DNA from: Calliphora vicina
Taxonomy: Eukaryota > Arthropoda > Insecta > Diptera > Calliphoridae
Length of the DNA stretch: 64,000 bases
Reading direction: 5' to 3'
NCBI RefSeq assembly: GCF_958450345.1
Contig: NC_088782.1
Location: forward strand, 99,540,358-99,604,357
Shown here: piece by piece, positions 55,756 to 64,000 of the stretch
How the letters are laid out: every line of letters starts with the position of its first letter
Position numbering within the stretch: position 1 is the stretch's first letter
The notes under the pieces: generated by a model
Told to the model about the DNA's origin: nothing
Database searches by the model: none
Seen by the model: the letters and a program-made list of their open reading frames with translations, nothing else
Made by a program: the position numbers and the translations under genes

Positions 55756-56900
55756 AGATGCCAATGGGAATCTTACTAACAGATGCACAAGGCACACTGA
55801 GACTGTGGAAGGAGCTTGCGGTTGAAGAATAATAAAGCCGCTGGCGCCGAAGGCTTGCCTGCTGAGCTTTTGCACTCTTGTGCAAAATATGGTCCCAAGA
55901 ATGCTTGCCAGATGAATGAAACATCAGTGTTCTCTACATAATTCATAAGAAATTATATCCTAGCCTTGTCAGCAACTACAGAGGAGTAAGTCTCCTATTC
56001 AACGATCGGAGCCGTACACTAACAACCTGATAGGAAAGTATCAGCGTGGTTTTAGACCTAGAAAATTATGGTGGCATAGACCAGATTCACACTACGCCAA
56101 AACCTGGAAAAGACCAAAGAAAAAAATTTAAACCCATCTATTCGTCGACTATGAAGCTGTGTTCGGTAGCCCGATAAGAGAAAAGTTTTATTACGCCATG
56201 GCTGAGCTTGGTATTCCTGCAATAATCATCCGGATTTGCTTAATGTCGCTGAAAAACACACGACCTGCTTGCATATGCTACCGAGAACTCGAAAAGCAGT
56301 CGAATAAAACGGGTCTGAAAGTGAGCGAAAATAAAATGAAGTACTTTATTTCGAGTAATAAAACATCGCAGCGTATCGAACTTTCGGAGACTAACAACTT
56401 TGAGGTTATTAAAGACTTCGTATATTTAGGTCATACTGTTACTAACAACAACAAACTCAGCCTAGAAATCAAGCGGAGAATAACTCTTGCCATTATATAT
56501 TACTTTGGGCTTAGTAAGTGATTCAGACGTAAAGTCCTCTCTGGATGTACGAAAATCACACATAGCAAATCACTCAATATTAGAGAGGACAATTATCCGT
56601 AAGATTTACGGCTCTATACGCTTTGATGTTGGATTCCGAATTAGAATGAACCAAGCGAATTAAAGTCCAATGAATGCACTGGCTAGGACACGTTTGGCGA
56701 ATGGATAATGATGCTCCAGGTCTAGAGACATACAACAAAGAACCCATCTATGGGCAATATAGAAAAGAGCGGCACAATCTCCGGTGAAATGACTTGGTGC
56801 AACAAGATCTGAAAACACTTGGTGTCTCCAATTGGTGCCAGCATGCATTCAGGCTTAATCCGATCCCTGGTAAGTAAGCAAGAACAATTTTAGACCTTGT
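55756..56900 (+). pseudogene. RT and C-terminal remnants of the RTE-like element
   Basis: In shifting frames: NNKAAGAEGLPAELLHSCAK (55829), YQRGFRPRK (56039), VDYEAVFGSPIREKFYYAMA (56143, motif A region), ELGIPAIIIRICLMSL, then from 56330 SENKMKYFISSN and FEVIKDFVYLGHTVTNNNKL followed by LEIKRRITLA. Near 56670 it reads MHWLGHVWRMDNDAPG. The order matches a non-LTR RT followed by the usual C-terminal 'W.GH..RM' tail. The catalytic FADD region is deleted. At least four frame changes show long decay. Confidence 0.65.
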
Positions 56901-57191
56901 GAGGAATGGAAAAGTAAGGTCCTCCCTAATATATATAACAGCAAGATACGAACATTTATGCAAATGTATAAATAACAATGACGTAAAACATAAACTTTTA
57001 CTTTGGTACTTCTCATGAGGATCTATGAAAACTACACACTATTTGAATAGGTTTACAACATTAGCTACAATTTTATTATATAATTTACCAAAACACAAGT
57101 AACACTGCTATATTACTCAATATTGAATCATTCAAGGCCTAAAATTAAATCGTGACTATAATTTCATTTTGAATAATTGAGTACAATTCCA

Positions 57192-57312
57192 TGTACCAAA
57201 ATTTATCGGAATATCTTCATAATTGAAAAGTGTACTTTGCGCACAAGGCTTATTAGGACAGCTTGAAAGACGGACGGATACCGCTAAATAACCTTCCCAC
57301 TATGATTGTGTC
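57192..57312 (-). mobile_element. DINE family A fragment, A8
   Basis: TGTACCAAAATTTATCGGAA...TTTGCGCACAAGG...GACGGACGGATACCG...CCTTCCCACTATGATTGTGT follows the order of the family-A end (compare 54098-54306) with about a quarter of positions changed. Both stem-loop and internal repeats are lost. Confidence 0.65.
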
Positions 57313-57322
57313 AACATTAATA

Positions 57323-57373
57323 CAATTGAAATTGATACAGTACATAATGCAAGTACTGTATCAATTTCAATTG
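57323..57373. repeat. Perfect 21-bp hairpin with 9-base loop
   Basis: CAATTGAAATTGATACAGTA C and its exact complement starting GTACTGTATCAATTTC. The loop is ATAATGCAA. It lies directly after the A8 fragment. Possible origins are a MITE end, a foldback remnant or a small-RNA precursor; nothing decides between them. Confidence 0.75.
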
Positions 57374-58708
57374 AGTGTATTCTAGGTTTCCAGCCATTTG
57401 AAGAAAACGCAAATGAAACAACATGTTATTTTTAAAGAAAATTTTTCATTTCCATAATACAAGCTTTTTTCGCACTTATAGTATACAAACTAAAAGTTTT
57501 CTCAAATAATATATTGCATTTCGAACAAATATTTATGGATATTTTGAAAGCTGTTACGCAAGATACTGTTATTATCTTGATGGTAAAAGTTATGTAAAAC
57601 TATACACAATATTGTTTTTGAAGGTTTGTTTTGACAGCCCCATATTTTAAGTATATGCAAATAAAATACACACAACATGTGAATTTCGTAAATATACAAC
57701 ATTTTTTTGAATATATATTTTTATTAGATGCTGTATAAGTTTTATTTCAGTTTCATTTTAAAAAAAAATATCTGTAAGCTTAACGTAATATTATTTTACA
57801 ATAATAAAATACTTATTAATGTTGCATCATGTCCTTTAAATTTATAAAAAATCAAACAAAATATGATTTACGAGTTCCTTAGTATCAGTTGTAGACATAC
57901 ATATGACTAATTATAACCATTTTATTTTGTTTCTTTTGTAGTTTTTTTTTCACATGCATTTACGCTTTACTTTAAGAATAATTTGCACAAGAAAAATAAC
58001 CAACAATCCACAAACAAACGCTTTCTCTTAATCAACTTTATGTTTTCATTTAATACTTTGTGACAATTAAAATAGCATTTTCATGCTGACTTCATCCCAT
58101 AAAATATAAATTTTCTTCAGTTGTTTCGTTTTAATATATTTTTCATTCATTCATTTATTTCTTCTTTCTTCATTTAGTCATTCTTATGTGGCAACAATTT
58201 TATAAACATTAGTGGATCAACATTATTTGTTTGTTGCAATTTGTTGTTCTTTAAACATTTTTTTTTTAAGTTTTATGTTTGTAGTTTTGCTGCAAGTTAA
58301 GCATTATATTGCATGTTTTAACAACCACACAGCCAGGCCATGTAAAGTTAGTGCATTTTGTGGTATAACCCTTTGAGGTGGTGTTTGAAATAAATTTGAT
58401 ACATTATTTCAAAACTTGTTTTTAAAGACTTTGACAAATAAATCTGTCATTTCTAATCAGTATAAAATTTGACGTGATCCAAGGAGTATTCGAGTTTAAG
58501 TTATTAAAATTGGCCCCACAAATACTCCAGGGCGGCGCTATGGGGACTCAGAGTAGAGTACCTTCGACATGTAAAATTTTTAAACATGTTTTTTTTCTTG
58601 TTTGGAAAGCTCTAGTTCTTGCGTGTGCTATTTATCTCTTATAATTGCCGAGTTATAGGCATTTTAAAATTGAAATTTTAAAATTGGGCCATACCTCGGT
58701 TCACCTTT
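57374..58708. other. AT-rich DNA, nothing recognised
   Basis: Rich in T runs around 57900-58280. No supported gene or element boundary, up to the TTAA at 58709. Confidence 0.45.
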
Positions 58709-58712
58709 TTAA

Positions 58713-59876
58713 CCCTCGGAGGTATAACCAGGTCTGTGCAGACCTTTTGCATATAAAAGTGTGTATAACTTTATTGTTTTTCGTGTTAAAGACAAATCCT
58801 TTCATGACTTCCTGGAGCAAAATTCACCTGGCATAACTTTGCTTTCCGGCATATTTGGGTCAAACAAGCCTGCTCCTGAGTTGTGGGGCAATAATGGAAA
58901 CCCAATCTACCAGGTGACGATGTCTATTATCCGATATAAACAGATTCTCAAGTACAATCGATTTGACAATAGCAGTACAAGATCCGCTCGACTAGTAGGA
59001 AGTTAATCGGCAGCCATCGGCAGCCATCGGCGACGTTTGGAACATGCTCATGAACAACTTGGAGCATCGATATATTCCGAAGAACCACATAACAGTTGAT
59101 GAGCACTTGTTTCCGTACAGAGGCCACACGCGCTTTTTCCAACATATTCCATCAAAACCAGGCAAATACTGCATAAAAATCTGGTGGATATGCGACTCCA
59201 ACTACCCACTGAAATGATTAATTTATATTGGAAAACAAGCAAACGAAGTAAGTGCGGCAAATCTAGGTGAGAATGTTGTTTTGAATTTGGTGGTTCTGGA
59301 CGAACCATATATGCTGATATATTTTTTTGGCATATGATTTGGCCACGATTTTGATGACAAAACGATTTTGATGTAGGAACCTTGTGAAGAAACAAAGCCT
59401 GCATACCGAAGGAGATGTTGGATCCCTAAACAGAGATATTGAGAACTTTATTATGTTACTTCAACAATAATGTCGCACTTATATCGCACTCATAGACTCA
59501 TTGAAACCAGCGCAAAAGCCATTTAAAATATTGGATTACAATAAGTGTAAATCCGGAGTGGTTGGTGTTTGGACTTGCAAACTATCCATAAACCGATGGC
59601 CGTTAGCCTTTTTTTTCAATATGTTGGACGTTCCAATAGCGTTATTCGGTGTAGAGGTCGATAGATGACCAACGCCATATCCTCTTTAAGTAGTCCATCG
59701 TGCTCACTTTGTTATAAATTGGACAAAAAACAGCGAAAAAGCACGGTTTCATTGCATATTTTGCAAAAAGCTGGTTCGTTTACAGCTTTCACATGCCAGG
59801 TATTCGTTTATAATATGCCGTAAATTATATTTGCTTTGTTGCCTTTAGCGCAAAAAAGTCCCTATACCTCCGAGTG
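58713..59876 (+). mobile_element. Internally deleted piggyBac-type element
   Basis: TIRs are CCCTCGGAGGTATA (58713-58726) and TATACCTCCGAGTG (59863-59876), 13 of 14 pairs, flanked by TTAA (58709-58712 and 59877-59880). A subterminal palindrome AGGTCTGTGCAGACCT lies at 58731-58746. Total length is 1,164 bp against roughly 2.4 kb for autonomous piggyBac elements. It retains a decayed transposase (see next). This family is distinct from the one at 33820-35297, whose TIR is CCCTGCTGTTAGGTTA. Confidence 0.9.
58761..59860 (+). pseudogene. piggyBac transposase, truncated and frameshifted
   Basis: The transposase would cut and paste the element at TTAA. Frame 1 (58761-59006) has NKPAPELWGNNGNPIYQVTM then RYKQILKYNRFDN, matching the W....GRPIF...M...RF..L....RFDD region. 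Frame 2 (from about 58998) has AAIGDVWNMLMNNLEHRYIP, ITVDEHLFPYRGHTRFFQHI, PSKPGKYCIKIWWICDS. A later frame near 59290 gives GSGRTIYADIFF, the first catalytic Asp motif (normally DNFFTS; Asn is changed). Further pieces (GVWTCKLSINRWPLAFFFNM-like, near 59560-59625) and a Cys-bearing tail near 59755 follow. The N-terminus and much of the core are deleted, with several stops. Confidence 0.85.
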
Positions 59877-59880
59877 TTAA

Positions 59881-60654
59881 AAATATAGGGCGTACTTTTG
59901 GACAAATAAATTACCATTAACATGCAGTATCAATTATTAATCCAAAAATAAATGATTTTAAATATAAAAATTCAAAAAAATTGTAGATTTTTGCTGTTTT
60001 TTTCAGCGAAAACAGACAATGTATATAGCAAGCAATAATTTTAACTTTAAAACTATTTCGCTGCGTTAAAAAGTACTACAATATTCACATAAATATGTAA
60101 TATTAAGAAAATATTTTGTTTTTCTTATCAGAAAACGGTGGGCTTGATATTTTGTACATCCCTATTTAAAAATAGCTGCACTATTTAAATATAGAGTTAC
60201 CCCCTTCCCCCATACTCGTTACACTTTTCTCACAATTGCTGTTTTTAAAAGTTTAATTTCAAATAAATATTATATTTAGCTTAATGTTACAACTATTTCT
60301 CAAATACTTTATTTAATCATTCTCTATCTCTTTTAATCAAAAGTGAAGTGCTCAATCACAATTAACTCCATTTGACTAGGCACCCTACCAAGAAGGGTTA
60401 AATATACATATAATTTAATAAATGGTTGAAGTTCTTAGTATTCTGTATTCGTATTTATATAAAATGCTAATGTTATTTTTATTTGTTCAACATTTTGCTA
60501 ACTCTCATATTATTGCAGCTGGAAAAAGTGCAGAAAAAAACAGCAGCATAAAGTTGTATTAAATAATGTAGTGGAGCTAACAATAAGTAAACAACCTTAA
60601 GAAGAATGAGAAGAAAAACAACAAAAACTTAAATGAACAAGTTTTAGAAGGCAA
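59881..60654. other. AT-rich DNA, nothing recognised
   Basis: No repeat or gene seen between the piggyBac duplication and the next DINE relic. Confidence 0.4.
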
Positions 60655-60955
60655 TTCTTGGCTTTGGCGAATCTTAGATACCCTCGATCTATAAATAAAA
60701 TCAAACAAATTACACTCGTTTCAATATTGATGCTCATTCTCATATGCACTTAGTTATATATTTGATGTGGATCTCGAAATAAATTATTATTTTCAGTGGG
60801 GTGTTATCGAGGTCAATACCCTCGATAAAATAAAACAAAAATCACGTTCCATATTTACTTAATGCCGACCACTATTCTAAGTAGATGCTGCATACGCAAC
60901 GACAAAGTTATATTTACCCTCATTTACCGCAAGTGGTGGAGGAGCATATAAACAC
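60655..60955 (-). mobile_element. Old DINE-type (family B) relic
   Basis: TTGGCGAATCTTAGATACCC (60668) resembles the B stem-loop side, and CAACGACAAAGTTATATTTA then CCCTCATTTACCGCAAGTGG (60897-60940) resembles the opposite terminus. Only about 300 bp separate them, so nearly all the interior is gone. Confidence 0.5.
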
Positions 60956-61389
60956 ATAAAAACCATAGGAAATGAAACGAAAGGAAACTGTGCGTCGTTA
61001 AAAAAATCCTACAATAATTTCTTTGTTTGTAATGAATAGAATAATAGCGAATTGTGTGGCGACGACAAGGGATAGAACGTAGTTACCGAGCTCTTTTTCG
61101 CGGAACCTTTAACACTAAGGTTTAGCATATTTTAATGTTTTTTCCACTCTAAGGATAATTAACATCACCAGTTTAAATGCATTTTAATTATTTCAGTTTT
61201 ATTTAAAGAAAAACAAAGCAAAATGTAGAATTTTTCAACCAGAATGTTTTGTATTGTATAAGTTAATATTCAAATTAGTTGGAATAGTCATGAATACAAT
61301 CTTAATTTAAAATAAATATGATTAGCTTTTAATTAAATATAAATGCTTTAGGAGGGTGGTATTAAAAAAATTTTTAAAATAAAATAAAA
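60956..61389. other. No feature recognised
   Basis: AT-rich spacer before copy B2. Confidence 0.35.
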
Positions 61390-64000
61390 ACAAGTAAGAG
61401 TACTATATTTGGCCGTGCCGAATCTTAAATACCCTCCACCTAAATATGATGGTATAAAAGCTGAAATAATATAATAATTGTTAGAAAGACTAGTTTACGC
61501 AGAAGATATTTTATTTCAAATGTACAAAAAATTGTATCTAATTCAGCAATTTATAACTGAAATTCCTATTAGAACGTTTGACACAGTTAATTATTGTGTT
61601 TTAATTGAGAAATTGTCGTCTAAATTTAATTTTTCTAAATCTTCGTGTACATTATTATTTTCTTACATAGGTAACCGTAAACAGTTTGTTGGAACTGGGT
61701 TAAACGATCTACAATATCTGAGTGTCAAAGTGGCGCACAGTGGTATGAGAAAAAAAAAGAGGGAAACAAATCTGTAACTTCTAAACCCTTAGTCCGATTT
61801 TAATGAAATTTCACATGCACAAAGGGGAAGTGTTGTCGAGTTTAAGTCTTGACCTCAACATTTTTCCCTTTTAACCTCAAGTGAAGAAACAGAGTATAAA
61901 CAAGTAAGAGTACTATATTCGGCCGTGCCGAATCTTAAAAACCCTCCACCTAAATATGATGGTATAAAAACTGAAATAATATAACAATTGTTAGAAAGAA
62001 TAGTTTACGTAGAAGATATTTTATTTCAAATGTACAAAAAATTGCAATTTGTAACTGAAATTCCTATTATAACGTATGAAATTTAATAATTTATATACTT
62101 AATAATCAGTTAATATGTTTGGATCAACATTTTTCCCTTTTAACATCAAGTGAAGAAACAGAGTATAAAAAAGGGTATACAAATATATTTGGTCAAATTT
62201 CAAAATATTTGGTTGTGGGACTTATATGGGAGCTATGACTTGATTGTCATAAAATATTTTAACGTGATTTTTATGGACTTATATGGATGCTGTGGCCAAT
62301 TATGTACCGATATTCACAAAATTCAGTATTATGATTTTTGAATACAAATTACTGATCTGTGTACTATTTTGGTTCAATATATGGAAGCTATGACCTATTA
62401 TGGTCCTAAGTATTTAAGGGCTATTTTTGTAGTATTTCATATAAAGAACGCTATTAACAAGAGTGGACCTTATGTGGGAGCTATGCCGAATTATGGACCA
62501 ATATTTAAAAAATCTTGTAGTACGATTCTTGGATACAAATTACTGATCGGTGTAAAATTTTGGTTGAGTGTAGATTTTTATGGATATTTGTGCACGGTAA
62601 TGTGTTTTCCTGAAGTAGTTCTTATATGGAGGTTATGACCAATTATGGGCCTATCATCATAAAATTTGGTACATCGATTTTTGTATATATTGAATAAATT
62701 TGTTTCGAATTTCAACCTGATAACTATATTTGTAAGAAATTTATGAGCATATTAGTGATTTTCGGGAGTGGACCTTATATGGGAGCTATGGTTAAATGTG
62801 GACCGATATTCACAAAATCCACTGGATTCAAATTATTGGATCTGTGCGTAATTTCATTTTGATATCGATATGTTTTTAATACTTTTTAAGGTTAATATCT
62901 TTTTTCGGAAATGGGCCTTATAGGGGAGCTATGACCAATTATCGGCCAATCTGCATAAAATTTGGAACAGTGATATCTATATATATGAGTATAATTTATG
63001 TGGAATTTTAGCATGATAAATGTATTTATAAGAGATTTATGAGTACTTAACTGATTTTTGGAAGTGGACCTTATATGGGAGCTATGGTCAAATATGGACC
63101 GATATTCACAAAATCCAGTAGTATGATTTCTAAATATAAACTATGGATGTGTGTGAAATTTTGTTTTGATATTGATATTTTTTAGATATTTATGTAGGTT
63201 ATTGTGTTTTTCGGAAGTGGTCCTTATATGGGAGCTATAACCAATTATCGGCCGATCTCCATATAATTAGGTACAGCGATTTTTGTATATATGGGGATTA
63301 TTCATGTCGAATTTCAACTTGATAGCGATATTTATAAGACATTTATGCTTATTTAAGGGATTTTCGGAAGTATACTTTATATGGGGGCTATGGTCAAATA
63401 TGGGCCGATCCACGAAAAATTTTGTAGTATAATTTCCTTTACCACGAAACTTATTTTTGCTGAATTTCATGTGGATATTCCTATTTTGTAGGCATTTATA
63501 GACCATAGAACCATATTTCGGGAAGAAATTTGTATGGAGGCTAGGAGAAATCATGGACCGATTCTTATAATTTTCACCAGAGTTACTCCTTTTATCATAA
63601 AAGTAACGAGTGCAAAATTTTATGATATTAGCTGCAATATATTTACAAAAAATGTTCAAAATTATGTGAAAATTATCAATTTTTTTTTGAGGTTGTCCCA
63701 CATTTTCATTCATAACTTTGGTTCCACTGTACCGATTTCGCTGATTTTCAATACCAAACTGCTTAGGACAATAATAAACATTTTTCTTGCAACTCTACTA
63801 AGTTTGTTTGCATATTTTGGACGTGAGCGTGTTTTACACAGACGGACAGACGGACAGACGGACAGACGGACAGACGGACAGACGGACAGACAGACGGACA
63901 TGGCTCAATCGACTTAGAATTTCATAAGGATCAATAATATATATACTTTGTTGGGTCTCAGATGAATATTTCTCAATGTTACACACGGAATGACAAACTT
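61390..64000 (-). mobile_element. DINE-1-like family B, copy B2 (runs off the window)
   Basis: It begins ACAAGTAAGAGTACTATATT at 61390 with stem-loop and AAATACCCTCCACC. A second complete copy of this terminal segment begins at 61900, so the element has two stem-loop ends in tandem about 510 bp apart. The interior repeats (62220-63560) follow those of B1 closely. (GACGGACA)n at 63838-63900 is longer than in B1. The sequence ends at 64000 within ACACGGAATGACAAACTT, some 60 bp before the expected terminus. Confidence 0.85.
61478..61777 (+). pseudogene. Reverse-transcriptase fragment inside B2
   Basis: Same frame and position as in B1 with a handful of changes (for example FNCSKSSCK in B1, FNFSKSSCT here). 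FDTVNYCVLIEKLSSKF and LLFSYIGNRKQFV are the RT-like parts. After LQYLSV the frame reads into B-family non-coding sequence. The RT similarity ends there in both copies, so the fragment boundary is shared. Confidence 0.65.

Larger units (their letters stand above)
54312..56900 (+). mobile_element. Heavily decayed RTE-like (CFDP2-type) non-LTR element
   Basis: Pieces of one non-LTR polyprotein occur in the right order. An endonuclease motif at 54476-54535 reads EITAIQEIRWIEQGFNIKK (compare the ALQEIRW motif of element endonucleases). A linker frame lies at 55333-55755, RT pieces at 55800-56520 and a C-terminal piece at 56660-56880 (MHWLGHVWRMDNDAP, complement-free plus strand). Most of the endonuclease (54540-55330) is missing or replaced. 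Many stops and frameshifts. Clade assignment is tentative. Confidence 0.6.

Noticed and set aside
55486..55924. Minus-strand frames of 129 and 102 residues
   Set aside because: They are antisense to the RTE-like linker, which has recognisable sequence on the plus strand.
58948..59404. Minus-strand frames up to 118 residues
   Set aside because: They are antisense to piggyBac transposase remnants that match on the plus strand.

Overview
The window is a piece of a eukaryotic chromosome that is AT-rich, has no recognisable host gene and is built almost wholly from transposable elements and their wreckage. The organism is very probably a higher fly (brachyceran Diptera, perhaps a calyptrate). The main reason is a set of interspersed elements with the layout of Drosophila INE-1/DINE-1 (Helentron-related): a TATACCC start that folds into a hairpin, a GTCCGTCYGTCC microsatellite, and a GGGTATNT + stem-loop + TTCTTACTTGT-type end. 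Species and clade are inferred from element type, not from a host gene. No rRNA gene, functional tRNA or CRISPR-like array was seen.

Layout, left to right. 1-3.6 kb: sparse DNA, a DINE fragment, DINE family-A copy A1 and a small palindromic element. 3.6-9.9 kb: a long-TIR element (C1) into which a second member (C2) and a TA-flanked MITE have inserted, followed by a 1.25-kb hAT-type element with a perfect 8-bp target duplication. 10-17.2 kb: a decayed Pif1-type (Helitron/Helentron) helicase fragment, an approximately 180-bp tandem array split by copy A2, a Tc1/mariner-type MITE, and copies A3 and A4. 20-25.2 kb: family-B copy B1 carrying a reverse-transcriptase fragment, and a 2-kb imperfect palindrome lying between B-type flanks. 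26.3-31.5 kb: RNase H end of a non-LTR element, copy A5, a SINE-like unit and D1. 33-36.5 kb: a PIF/Harbinger transposase fragment, a piggyBac-type element with copy A6 nested inside, and a TIR element made of reiterated TGAAATAACTCCC-like motifs. 36.6-42.1 kb: a decayed jockey element on the minus strand and C3 with a second non-LTR element inserted in it (12-bp target duplication). 42.4-44 kb: D2 and three MITEs. 44-48.8 kb: about 130 nearly identical 31-bp repeats flanked by a DINE-type start and a DINE-type end. 49-52.2 kb: two large palindromes and a small MITE. 53.6-57.4 kb: A7, a decayed RTE-like element, an A fragment and a perfect short hairpin. 58.7-59.9 kb: an internally shortened piggyBac element with TTAA duplications. 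60.6-64 kb: an old B relic and copy B2, which runs off the end.

No open reading frame here looks like a functional host gene, and every recognisable transposase, helicase or RT segment is truncated, frameshifted or interrupted. The most notable structure is the 31-bp palindrome-containing satellite that appears to be the interior of a single DINE-type element. Next come the RT fragment shared by both B copies and the two foldback families (C and G) that share a CACTATRCAACA terminus and TTA target duplications.
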